Positions 1-6,529 of a stretch of DNA of 8,808 nt are shown here, in pieces (position 1 is the stretch's first letter; every line of letters starts with the position of its first letter). A program made the position numbers and the translations under genes. Under the pieces are notes generated by a model. That model saw nothing but the letters and a program-made list of their open reading frames with translations. It did no database searches and was not told where the DNA came from. This DNA is from Bacillota bacterium (lineage in GTDB: Bacteria; Bacillota; Clostridia; Peptostreptococcales; Anaerovoracaceae), in the NCBI GenBank assembly GCA_017537495.1, contig JAFYKS010000056.1, positions 1 through 8,808 of the forward strand. The letters run 5' to 3'.

Positions 1-1
1 A

Positions 2-1420
2 GTGACCTGGATCAACATGATTGTATTCTGGGAACTGATGGCAGTGGCATCCTGGCTTATCGTAGTGTCTGCACGAAAGGAAAGCGCAGTAAAAGCCGGA
101 TTCCGTTACCTGATGGTGCATATGCTGGGTGGTAACCTGCTGCTGGCAGGTATCGTTATCAAGCTGGTACAGGGCAGCACAGAGCTTGTCTGCCTGACCG
201 ATGGTCCGCAGGATGCGGCATTCTGGCTGATTCTGGCCGGTGTGGCACTGAATGCGGCAGTACCTCCGCTCCATTCATGGATTGCGGATGCATATCCGGA
301 AGCACCCATGGGCGGGACCGTTTATATGGGTTCCTTCACCACCAAGGTGGGGGTATTCTGCCTGATTAAGCTCTTTGCGGGAACGCAGCTGCTCCTGTAT
401 TTCGGCATGTTCATGGCAATCTTTGGTGCCTGCATGGCATTAATGGAAAACGACCTGAGAAGACTCTTCTCTTATCATATCGTCAGCCAGGTGGGCTACA
501 TGGTGGCCGCACTGGCACTGGGCGGGGCGCTTGGCATCGATGGTGCTGCAGCACACGCTTTTAATAACATTTTGTATAAGGGTACACTGCTCATGTGTGC
601 CGGTGCCATTATTGATGTGACCGGTAAGCGCAAAATCAGTGAGCTGGGCGGTCTGGGACGAAAGATGCCGTTTACGGCGGCCTGCTTCCTTATTGCATCC
701 ATGGCTATCGCAGGTTTCCCTCTGCTGAACGGTTTTGTCAGCAAATCCCTGATTATGAACGCGGCTGCTGAAAGCGGCATTCACTGGGCGGAACTGGGAC
801 TGATGGTGGCATCCGTCGGTACTCTCATGTCCGTAACCCTGAAGATTAACTACTTCGTATTCTGGGGTAAGTCTGATGTGGAACTGGATGTAAATGAAGA
901 TGCAGTTCCTCTGGGCCGTAAGCTGGCTATGGGTATGGCTGCATTCGGCTGCTTCGTCTGCGGTGTACTCCCTAACTTTGTGTATGGGCTGACACCTTAT
1001 GGCAGCGACGGCCATCCGTTCACCGTGGATCACGTGACCCAGTACATGCAGCTTTTTGCTGCGGCAGGAATTGCCTTCCTCATGTATCTGGATCATATGA
1101 AACCGCATGATGAACTGAGTCTGGACATCGACTGGCTGTACAGAAAGCCTCTGCCGGCTCTTATGAACTGTCTGTCTGTAAACTTCAACAATCTGCGTAT
1201 GGCAGTGGGGGATGGACTGGGAAGACTGATCGCTAAGGGCAGCCGTTACCTTCATAATCCGCAGAAACTGGCACAGGAAGTTTTCGGTGCGAAAGAACCG
1301 GAACCTCGAAACTGTCTGGAAGACGACGATGTACTGCAGAAACCTGCAGGCTGGCTGGTGGAAATCAGTTTCATCATCTTCTTTGCAGTGGTGCTGTACG
1401 TGTTCCTGAGAAAAGCATAA
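2..1420 (+). CDS. mrpD: Na+/H+ antiporter subunit D-like (Mrp/NuoN family), 5' truncated
   Basis: This is the C-terminal part of a polytopic proton-conducting subunit of the family shared by MrpD/MnhD antiporter subunits and complex I NuoL/M/N. It should sit in the cytoplasmic membrane and couple H+ movement to Na+ export or to a redox module. Visible hallmarks, numbered from the first in-window codon: WEL with the conserved membrane Glu (E11), the HSWIADAYPEAP loop (91-102), a TM lysine in GSFTTKVG (K115), NDLRRLFSYHIVSQVGY (150-166), and LYKG (K193). A long hydrophilic stretch containing DWLYRKP precedes a final TM helix ending in LRKA. The WEL helix lies roughly 110-120 residues into homologues, so the N terminus is outside the window and the GTG at position 2 is not the real start. 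The DWLYRKP-type tail favours an MrpD-like protein over NuoN, but upstream genes would be needed to decide. No frameshift is seen. Confidence 0.75.
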   Translation: MTWINMIVFWELMAVASWLIVVSARKESAVKAGFRYLMVHMLGGNLLLAGIVIKLVQGSTELVCLTDGPQDAAFWLILAGVALNAAVPPLHSWIADAYPEAPMGGTVYMGSFTTKVGVFCLIKLFAGTQLLLYFGMFMAIFGACMALMENDLRRLFSYHIVSQVGYMVAALALGGALGIDGAAAHAFNNILYKGTLLMCAGAIIDVTGKRKISELGGLGRKMPFTAACFLIASMAIAGFPLLNGFVSKSLIMNAAAESGIHWAELGLMVASVGTLMSVTLKINYFVFWGKSDVELDVNEDAVPLGRKLAMGMAAFGCFVCGVLPNFVYGLTPYGSDGHPFTVDHVTQYMQLFAAAGIAFLMYLDHMKPHDELSLDIDWLYRKPLPALMNCLSVNFNNLRMAVGDGLGRLIAKGSRYLHNPQKLAQEVFGAKEPEPRNCLEDDDVLQKPAGWLVEISFIIFFAVVLYVFLRKA

Positions 1421-1432
1421 AGAACATAAAAA

Positions 1433-1450
1433 GGGACTGTCTCAAAATAA
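1433..1450 (+). repeat. Left terminal inverted repeat of the IS
   Basis: GGGACTGTCTCAAAATAA. It pairs with the reverse complement of 2194-2211, with mismatches only at the third and fourth bases. The same end sequence, with GGGG at its tip, appears at the right end of the second IS remnant. Confidence 0.85.
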
Positions 1451-1480
1451 AACAATTTAGACATCCCCTAAACGAAAATC

Positions 1481-1522
1481 AAGAGCTGTAAGATAGCAAT
1501 ATCTCACGGCTCTTTTCTTTTA
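1481..1522 (+). terminator. Rho-independent terminator-like hairpin near IS left end
   Basis: The 15-nt arm 1481-1495 pairs with 1500-1514 around a GCAA loop (1496-1499), with one G-U wobble and one A-C mismatch. The plus strand then reads TTCTTTT. It is well placed to end transcription of the antiporter gene that stops at 1420. Within the IS it would also have shielded the transposase gene from outside readthrough, a common feature of IS ends. Function is inferred from structure. Confidence 0.65.
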
Positions 1523-1644
1523 GATAAACGTTGAAATTTCAATATATTTAGACCAAAACTGGCTACGAAGAAGTCTGTTTTCCGGTATAATTAAAGTATG
1601 ACCAGTACCATTAATTACACTCAGAGTTCTACCACGAAAGTTGA

Positions 1645-2056
1645 TTAGGAACTTCAAAAGCACGCAAAGGTAAATCGGATTACGAAGTGCTTCAGTCGAT
1701 TTACGAATGCGAATCCTGTAAGGCTGTCCTGTAAAGAGTAAATGCACAAAGGCTCGGGGAAATCGCCGAATTAGTGTATCCAGAGAATTTCTGCGACTGA
1801 GGGAACAGTCTCACATGAATATTACCAGAGAAAAAGGAATTAAACTGAGAGTAAATCGGTCCATACAGGCGGAGGGCGCTTTTGGAAGTTTGAAAGAAGA
1901 TATGTAGTTTCGCCGGTTTCTGACTCGTGGACACCAAACATCATGGTAGAATTCCAACTGCTGTGTCTGGGATTCAACATCCATAAATTTTACCGAAAAA
2001 TACAGAGCGGAAAACAGGGCAGAACACTGTATGATTTATCATCGCAGGCCGCTTAA
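1645..2056 (+). pseudogene. IS1182-type transposase remnant (C-terminal part, frameshifted)
   Basis: Joining three frames gives a recognisable transposase C terminus. Bases 1645-1722 encode LGTSKAR...SDYEVLQSIYECESCK. After a 1-nt loss near 1723, bases 1725-1931 encode CPVKSKCTKARGNRR, then KLRVNRSIQAEGAFGSLKEDM, an in-frame TAG (1905-1907), and FRRFLTRG. After another 1-nt loss near 1932-1936, bases 1937-2056 encode NIMVEFQLLCLGFNIHKF and end in LYDLSSQAA. The CxxC...CPxxxC cluster, the NRSIQAEGAFG..K motif and the FRRF..RG motif are typical of IS1182-family DDE transposases. Bases 1515-1644 may hold further fragments, but I could not trace them with confidence. The N-terminal region and most of the catalytic core are missing, so no active enzyme can be made. 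Confidence 0.8.
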
Positions 2057-2120
2057 ATGATGTAATCAGAGTAATGCTCTTTTTTCTGTGCCAGAATTTA
2101 AATCAGGCTTTAAACCATAG

Positions 2121-2162
2121 AAAAAAGTGACGTTAAAATCCACGAAGGATCTCAACGTCACT
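2121..2162 (-). terminator. Terminator of the MATE-kinase gene, within IS right end
   Basis: A perfect 9-bp stem (AGTGACGTT at 2126-2134 with AACGTCACT at 2154-2162) encloses a second 4-bp stem (ATCC 2138-2141, GGAT 2147-2150) with an ACGAA loop. On the minus strand the stem is followed directly by a run of six Ts, the classic intrinsic terminator layout. It lies about 80 bp past the MATE-kinase stop codon, with no other candidate between. On the plus strand it is followed by AATTTACTTTTT, so weaker termination of IS transcripts is also possible. Confidence 0.75.
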
Positions 2163-2193
2163 AATTTACTTTTTAGGAGAACTGTCTGTTTAA

Positions 2194-2211
2194 TTATTTT
2201 GAGACAGCACC
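2194..2211 (-). repeat. Right terminal inverted repeat of the IS
   Basis: Read on the minus strand it is GGTGCTGTCTCAAAATAA, pairing with the left end at 1433-1450. It stops 33 bp from the stop codon of the convergent MATE-kinase gene. Confidence 0.85.
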
Positions 2212-2244
2212 TTCCTTTTTCTGTCCATTACATGTTTGGCGCAT

Positions 2245-4272
2245 TTAATGATTTCTGCTTTCAAGGTGTTTCATGATGATTTCCACACACTGTGTTCTGC
2301 CAATGGAGGCATCCAGACAGATATCATAGTTGCGTGCATCATTCCAGTGCTGTCCGGAGATGTTCCAGTAATAAGCAGAACGGGCAGCATCGGAATGCCT
2401 GATATTAGCCATGGCATCTTCTCTGGAGTCTCCATACATTTCCATGATGTTTTCTGCACGGAATTCTTTTGGAGCGTGGAAGAAAATGCTGACAACATTG
2501 TCATGCTCGCGCAGTATATAGTCGGCAGCTCGTCCGACAATGACACAGGAGCCGGCGTCTGCGATTTTACGGATAATTTGTTCCTGGGCGATGACTGCCT
2601 GTTTCATTACGTTGGTACTCAGGTAGAGTTCATGAAGAATGGCAGGAGAGTTGGTATTGATATCTGCCATAAAGTCTTTGTCCAGACCGCTTTCCTGAGC
2701 TGCCAGTGCAGTCATCTCTTTATAATAGAACGGAATGCCCAGACGTTCAGCCAGAAGTTTACCAATTTGCTTACCCGCAGTACCATGTTCTCTGGCAATG
2801 GTAATGATGACACCCGGACGGGACGGCCAGATGACGGAATCTGCTTCTTTCCCAGCAGATCCTGCATGGACCGCTGCTTCTTCTTCCTTCTTTTTCAGGT
2901 TTTTGAAGAACGGGACAGTCAGAATTACAATTACAATCACTGCGATAAAGTCAGCAATCGGAGCGGCATAGAGAATGCCGCTGATACCGGTTCCTGCTTC
3001 TTTGCTTTCCAGGATTGCAGGCAGTATGATGGCCAGAGGCGTGAAACATAGGATATCACGTACCAGGGACGCCGCAACCGCACGCACGGAGCAGCCGATG
3101 GACTGGAAGAAGATGGCGGACATCTTTACCAGAGAGGTACCTGTCATCAGTGCCAGGAAGATACGGAAGGTCTTCAAAGCAAAATCCATATACAGTTCAT
3201 CTCCGCTGCCGAAGATACCGATGACACCCTGGGGCCAGAGCTGAAACAGGGCTGTCGCGGCAAGCCCTACGATGAGAGAAGCTTTCAGCACGATGGAGTA
3301 AGTCTGACGGACACGATCCATTCTGCAGGCGCCATAGTTATATCCGAAAATTGGCTGGCTTCCCAGTACAATTCCGACCACAATATTCTGGACAACGGTG
3401 TAAACCTTGGTCTCAATACTGAAGACGGAAATCGGAATATCCGGTCCGTATACAGACAGGCTGCCGTATTTTGCCAGCATGATATTGGATGTGAGAGAAA
3501 CTACCACGATGGAAATCTGAGTCACGAAGGTAGAGGCTCCCAGTGCAATGGTATTCAGAAGAATTTTTCTGTCCGGAAGGAAACTGCGGCTGCTGAGTTT
3601 GAAGCTTTTTGGCTGAAAGAAGTACTTCACACAGGCGCTAAAGGACAGAATCTGTCCGATTACTGTAGCCCATGCAGCACCTGCGATGCCCCAGTCCAGC
3701 AGGAAGATGAAAATCGGGTCCAGGATGATATTGGTGACAGCTCCAATGAGCATGGCGACCATAGCATAGGTCGGACTTCCGTCCGCACGGATCATACTGT
3801 TCATCACGTTCATCAGAAGGTATACCGGAAAGGCTGCAGCAACGATGGCAAAGTATTCCACGGCCATTTCAGCAGTCTGGTCGGAAGCACCGAAGAGACG
3901 CATCAGGGGTTCATTGAACAGTTCGCAGATGACCATCAGGATAATACTGATGACTGCAGTAACGGTAATACCGGTTCCTACACATTTATGAGCACTCTGG
4001 CTGTCATTTCTGCCGGAACAGATACTCAGGTACGATGCAGCACCGTCACCTGCACACCATGCAAATGCGTTAGCAATGCAGATAATGGGGAAGGAGACTC
4101 CGGTGGCGGCGTTGCCCAGGAAACCCAGTTCACTGTTTCCGATAAAAATCTGGTCTACGATATTATAAAATGCACTGATTAAAAGTCCCATGACGCAGGG
4201 GACTGAGAACTGAAGCAGGAGCTTGGAGATTTTCTCTTCGCCCAGACGCCTGCTTTCGTTAGATAATTCCAT
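2245..4272 (-). CDS. MATE efflux transporter fused to a cytidylate-kinase-like domain
   Basis: One uninterrupted 675-residue ORF carries two complete domains. Residues 1-457 are a MepA-like MATE transporter of full length, with about twelve TM helices. Landmarks are YNIVDQIFIG (36-45) in the first half and GSQPIFGYNYGA (304-315) in the second. MATE proteins export drugs or metabolites by H+ or Na+ antiport. A charged linker (458-486, KKKEEE...) leads to residues 487-675, which resemble the cytidylate-kinase-like family. That domain has IITIAREHGTAGKQIG (489-504) at the nucleotide-binding loop, VIVGRAADYILRE (577-589), the lid-like HSDAARSAYYW (626-636) and a YDICLDAS strand (649-656). The kinase domain would be cytoplasmic. 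Start: the ATG at 4272 has GAAAGGA 9 nt upstream; the ATG ten codons earlier (4302) has no such site and would overlap that ribosome binding site. The gene lies alone between two IS remnants. Substrates of both domains are unknown. The loop (GTAGKQIG) departs from the GSGGREIG usual in the family as I recall it. Confidence 0.9.
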   Translation of the reverse strand: MELSNESRRLGEEKISKLLLQFSVPCVMGLLISAFYNIVDQIFIGNSELGFLGNAATGVSFPIICIANAFAWCAGDGAASYLSICSGRNDSQSAHKCVGTGITVTAVISIILMVICELFNEPLMRLFGASDQTAEMAVEYFAIVAAAFPVYLLMNVMNSMIRADGSPTYAMVAMLIGAVTNIILDPIFIFLLDWGIAGAAWATVIGQILSFSACVKYFFQPKSFKLSSRSFLPDRKILLNTIALGASTFVTQISIVVVSLTSNIMLAKYGSLSVYGPDIPISVFSIETKVYTVVQNIVVGIVLGSQPIFGYNYGACRMDRVRQTYSIVLKASLIVGLAATALFQLWPQGVIGIFGSGDELYMDFALKTFRIFLALMTGTSLVKMSAIFFQSIGCSVRAVAASLVRDILCFTPLAIILPAILESKEAGTGISGILYAAPIADFIAVIVIVILTVPFFKNLKKKEEEAAVHAGSAGKEADSVIWPSRPGVIITIAREHGTAGKQIGKLLAERLGIPFYYKEMTALAAQESGLDKDFMADINTNSPAILHELYLSTNVMKQAVIAQEQIIRKIADAGSCVIVGRAADYILREHDNVVSIFFHAPKEFRAENIMEMYGDSREDAMANIRHSDAARSAYYWNISGQHWNDARNYDICLDASIGRTQCVEIIMKHLESRNH

Positions 4273-4281
4273 ATATTCTAA

Positions 4282-4288
4282 TCCTTTC
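4282..4288 (-). promoter_or_regulatory. Ribosome binding site fixing the MATE-kinase start
   Basis: GAAAGGA on the minus strand, 9 nt before the ATG at 4272-4270. It lies inside the first codons of the longer reading and therefore argues against the ATG at 4302. Confidence 0.75.
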
Positions 4289-4328
4289 AAATTTAATTTC
4301 AATGTTTTTAGTTATACAACGGTCAAAT

Positions 4329-4357
4329 ATTATATCATAAAATGCAGAATTAGTAAA
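4329..4357 (-). promoter_or_regulatory. Promoter of the MATE-kinase gene
   Basis: On the minus strand, TTTACT (4352-4357) and a perfect TATAAT (4329-4334) are separated by 17 bp, a good housekeeping sigma match. The predicted start is near 4322, giving a leader of about 50 nt. The -35 box sits 2 bp outside the clearly alignable part of the second IS remnant (4360-4560), so this promoter lies at the junction between IS and gene-cassette DNA. Confidence 0.7.
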
Positions 4358-4359
4358 GA

Positions 4360-4560
4360 AAAACAGTGCACAACACTGTATGATTTATCATTTCAGGCCG
4401 CTTAAATGATGTAATCGGAGTTATGCTCTTTTTGCTGTACCCGAATTTAAATCAAGCTTTAAACCATAGAAAAAAGTGACGTTAAAATCCACGAAGGATC
4501 TCAACGTCACTAATTTACTTTTTAGGAGAACTGTCTGTTTTATTATTTTGAGACAGCCCC
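4360..4560 (+). mobile_element. Truncated second IS copy (right end only), direct-repeat partner
   Basis: It retains the last codons of a transposase (ending LYDLSFQAA, stop near 4405), the 3' hairpin and the right terminal repeat GGGGCTGTCTCAAAATAA (4543-4560 read on the minus strand). It aligns without gaps to 2011-2211. There is no left end; nucleotide similarity to copy 1 fades abruptly before 4360. The tip lies 14 bp from the ychF stop codon. Like copy 1 it points rightward, so the two copies flank the MATE-kinase gene as direct repeats. Confidence 0.88.
4470..4511 (-). terminator. Terminator of lgt-ychF, within IS remnant
   Basis: It has the same two-tier hairpin as at 2121-2162: outer stem 4475-4483 with 4503-4511, inner ATCC/GGAT stem, and six Ts following on the minus strand. 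It lies about 65 bp past the ychF stop codon, and I see no native terminator in the 14 bp between ychF and the IS tip. Termination by IS-derived sequence is the simplest reading. Confidence 0.75.
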
Positions 4561-4574
4561 TGTGATTTTTTGGA

Positions 4575-5669
4575 TTATACGTTAAACAGGAAGTTTACTA
4601 CGTCGCCGTCGTTCATCACGTATTCCTTACCTTCAGAACGGATGTAGCCCTTTTCCTTGGCTGCAGCCAGACTGCCGCCTACTTCCATCAGTTTATCATA
4701 AGCGATGGTTTCTGCGCGGATAAACCCTCTTTCAAAGTCAGTGTGAATCTTACCTGCTGCGCCAGGTGCCTTGGTACCACGCTTGATGGTCCATGCACGG
4801 CATTCATCTTCGCCGGCAGTCAGGAAGGAAATCAGGTTCAGCAGGGAGTAGGAAGCCTTAATCAGCTTGTCCAGACCGGATTCATCGATACCCAGTTCTT
4901 CCAGGAACATAGCTCTTTCATCATCTTCCAGTTCTGCAACTTCTGCTTCGATGGCAGCACATACAACTACTACTTCAGCACCTTCTCCGGCAGCAATTTC
5001 ACGTACCTGCTGTACGAACTCGTTGCCTTCGTGATCGGCAACTTCGTCGTCAGCTACGTTTGCAACGTAGATAATCGGCTTATAGGACAGCAGACCCAGA
5101 CTCTTAACGAATTCTGCTTCTTCTTCGTCCAGGTCCATAGCTCTGGCATTCTTGCCGGATTCCAGCCATTCATAAACCTGATTCAGCAGGTTCAGCTCGC
5201 CCTGCATCTGCTTGTCAGCTTTAGCCATCTTGGCCGTCTTATTGATGCGGCGTTCCAGAATTTCCATATCACTGAATAACAGTTCCATATTGATGGTTTC
5301 GATGTCGGAAGCCGGATTGATCTTTCCGTCTACGTGAACGATATTGTCATTCTGGAAACATCTTACAACGTGAACGATTGCTTCTACTTCACGGATGTGT
5401 CCCAGGAACTTGTTACCCAGACCTTCGCCCTTGGAAGCACCTTTTACCAGGCCTGCGATATCACAGAATTCAATGGTCGCATAAATCGTCTTTTTTGAGT
5501 TATATACTTCGTGCAGTTTGGTTACTCTTTCATCAGGAACTGTTACAACACCTACGTTTGGCTCGATGGTGCAGAATGGGTAGTTTGCAGCTTCTGCGCC
5601 GGCCTTGGTGATAGCGTTGAATAATGTACTCTTACCTACGTTTGGTAAACCTACGATACCTAATTTCAT
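4575..5669 (-). CDS. ychF: Redox/ribosome-associated ATPase YchF (Obg-like)
   Basis: YchF (OLA1 in eukaryotes) is a cytoplasmic Obg-family P-loop protein that prefers ATP and associates with ribosomes. The 364-residue product has the standard family length. The Walker A/G1 motif is GLPNVGKS (7-14); the G3/switch region is [20 protein letters not shown] (70-89). The nucleotide-specificity loop reads NVAD (204-207) rather than the GTPase NKxD, in line with ATP use. A coiled-coil insert spans roughly 130-190, and the C-terminal TGS domain runs from about 281 to 363, closing with [12 protein letters not shown]. The ATG lies 2 bp after the lgt stop codon. Its ribosome binding site AAGGAG (5681-5686) is inside the last lgt codons, so the two genes are probably co-transcribed and translationally coupled. 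Confidence 0.97.
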   Translation of the reverse strand: MKLGIVGLPNVGKSTLFNAITKAGAEAANYPFCTIEPNVGVVTVPDERVTKLHEVYNSKKTIYATIEFCDIAGLVKGASKGEGLGNKFLGHIREVEAIVHVVRCFQNDNIVHVDGKINPASDIETINMELLFSDMEILERRINKTAKMAKADKQMQGELNLLNQVYEWLESGKNARAMDLDEEEAEFVKSLGLLSYKPIIYVANVADDEVADHEGNEFVQQVREIAAGEGAEVVVVCAAIEAEVAELEDDERAMFLEELGIDESGLDKLIKASYSLLNLISFLTAGEDECRAWTIKRGTKAPGAAGKIHTDFERGFIRAETIAYDKLMEVGGSLAAAKEKGYIRSEGKEYVMNDGDVVNFLFNV

Positions 5670-5671
5670 AA

Positions 5672-6430
5672 TTACAGTGTCTCCTTCTCGTTATTGTGTT
5701 TTCTGTTCAAAATATAATATAACACGGCACAGCCTGCGATAATGGTCAGGCTGATGACCTGGGCCTGTCTTAATGGTCCGATCATCAGACTGTCTGTACG
5801 AAGTCCTTCTACAAAGAAACGTTCTACAGAATAGAGGATGCCGTAGAGGCAGGTAATCTGCCCGTTAAATTTTCTATGATTTTTATCTATCCAGGACAGC
5901 AGCCAGAAGAGGCCGAAGCACCAGAGCGATTCATAAAGGAATGTGGGGTGGTACCCTATGCCATCAATAATCTGTGCCCATGGCAGATCAGTAGGACCTC
6001 CGTGTGCTTCTTCGTTAAAGAAGTTGCCCCAGCGTCCGATGGACTGTCCCAGTGCAACAACAGGAACACATAAGTCAGCTGTATTCAGGAAACTGATTTT
6101 TTTATGGTGGCAGATGATGTATGCAACTGTGAAGCAGAGAATCAGACCGCCGTGGATGGCCAGACCGCCGCTGCGGATATCCAGGATTTTCGACCAGTCA
6201 CCGGCATACTGATCCCAGCTGAAGAATACATAGTAAGCACGGGCTCCGATGATTGCGGAAGGCACCATGAAAATAATAAGATCCAGGATGAAGTCCGGAT
6301 CGATACCATGGCGTTTAGCCCGGGCAGATGATATAAAGGCTGCAAGCATAAATCCGATTCCAATCAGCAGACCGTACCACATGACGTCCAGTCCGAAGAG
6401 GGAAAAGGCAACCCGATCAGGTGCTATCAT
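5672..6430 (-). CDS. lgt: Prolipoprotein diacylglyceryl transferase Lgt
   Basis: Lgt transfers diacylglycerol from phosphatidylglycerol to the lipobox cysteine of prolipoproteins at the cytoplasmic membrane, the first step of lipoprotein maturation. The 252-residue polytopic protein is near the short end for the family but carries all key motifs. These include IRSGGLAIHGGL with the conserved His (H93), the signature GRWGNFFNEEAHG (132-144; R133, N136 and E141 match E. coli R143, N146 and E151), HPTFLYESLW (161-170) and ERFFVEGLRTDSL (203-215). The start has AAGGAG 11 nt upstream (6442-6447). It is the first gene of the lgt-ychF unit and diverges from sfsA. Confidence 0.97.
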   Translation of the reverse strand: MIAPDRVAFSLFGLDVMWYGLLIGIGFMLAAFISSARAKRHGIDPDFILDLIIFMVPSAIIGARAYYVFFSWDQYAGDWSKILDIRSGGLAIHGGLILCFTVAYIICHHKKISFLNTADLCVPVVALGQSIGRWGNFFNEEAHGGPTDLPWAQIIDGIGYHPTFLYESLWCFGLFWLLSWIDKNHRKFNGQITCLYGILYSVERFFVEGLRTDSLMIGPLRQAQVISLTIIAGCAVLYYILNRKHNNEKETL

Positions 6431-6477
6431 ATTTTAATTATCTCCTTCTAAATTTATTTCACAAAAATACATCTTAT

Positions 6478-6506
6478 ATTCTATCAAAAAAAATGTTTAT
6501 TGTCAT
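6478..6506 (-). promoter_or_regulatory. Promoter of lgt-ychF
   Basis: On the minus strand, ATGACA (6501-6506) and TAGAAT (6478-6483) are separated by 17 bp that include a run of eight Ts. The predicted start is near 6471, about 40 nt before the lgt ATG. It is the best housekeeping-type match upstream of lgt. Confidence 0.6.
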
Positions 6507-6514
6507 TAAAAGTT

Positions 6515-6523
6515 TGGTACAAT
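6515..6523 (+). promoter_or_regulatory. Extended -10 promoter of sfsA
   Basis: TGGTACAAT is a TGn-extended -10 element with TACAAT at 6518-6523. No good -35 box is found 16-18 bp upstream, which is usual for extended -10 promoters. Seven bases after the -10 element is 6530, the A of the sfsA start codon. It lies 12 bp from the -35 box of the divergent lgt promoter. Confidence 0.5.
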
Positions 6524-6529
6524 TTCCTT

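Larger units (their letters stand above)
1433..2211 (+). mobile_element. Decayed IS1182-family insertion sequence (shrunken copy)
   Basis: The element is bounded by inverted ends: 1433-1450 on the left and 2194-2211 on the right, matching at 16 of 18 positions around a CTGTCTCAAAATAA core. Inside are a hairpin near the left end, a frameshifted transposase remnant, and a hairpin near the right end. At 779 bp it is about half the usual length of this family, so most of the N-terminal and catalytic coding region is gone. It starts 12 bp after the antiporter stop codon. The flanking bases (AAAA left, TTCC right) show no target-site duplication. Family assignment rests on the transposase motifs and is from memory of the family. 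It cannot transpose by itself, but its ends could be moved by an intact copy elsewhere. Confidence 0.82.
2011..2211 (+). repeat. 201-bp direct repeat, copy 1 (IS right end)
   Basis: This segment aligns without gaps to 4360-4560 (constant offset 2349) with 12 mismatches, about 94% identity. It covers the last codons of the transposase remnant, the 3' hairpin and the right terminal repeat. Bases 2107-2191 are identical in both copies. Confidence 0.95.

Noticed and set aside
440..1255. Long minus-strand reading frame (271 codons) opposite the antiporter gene
   Set aside because: The translation is rich in His, Gln and Cys with no domain pattern, as expected for the reverse of a hydrophobic membrane-protein gene.
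1429..2215. Target-site duplication of the IS
   Set aside because: The bases next to the two tips (AAAA and TTCC) differ. The A-run on the left and T-run on the right are complementary but not a direct repeat.
2236..3051. Long plus-strand reading frame (271 codons) opposite the 3' part of the MATE-kinase gene
   Set aside because: It is antisense to clear kinase and transporter motifs, shows no recognisable domain and has no ribosome binding site of note.
4321..4326. TTGACC on the minus strand as a -35 box for the MATE-kinase gene
   Set aside because: No acceptable -10 box lies 16-18 bp downstream, whereas TTTACT-17-TATAAT just upstream is a better pair.
4223..4405. 60-codon plus-strand frame ending in LYDLSFQAA
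   Set aside because: Only its last codons are meaningful, as the transposase tail of the truncated IS; the front part is antisense to the MATE-kinase start and promoter.
4743..5279. 178-codon plus-strand frame opposite ychF
   Set aside because: It is fully inside ychF, whose motifs are intact throughout, and its Phe/Gln-rich composition is typical of an antisense artefact.
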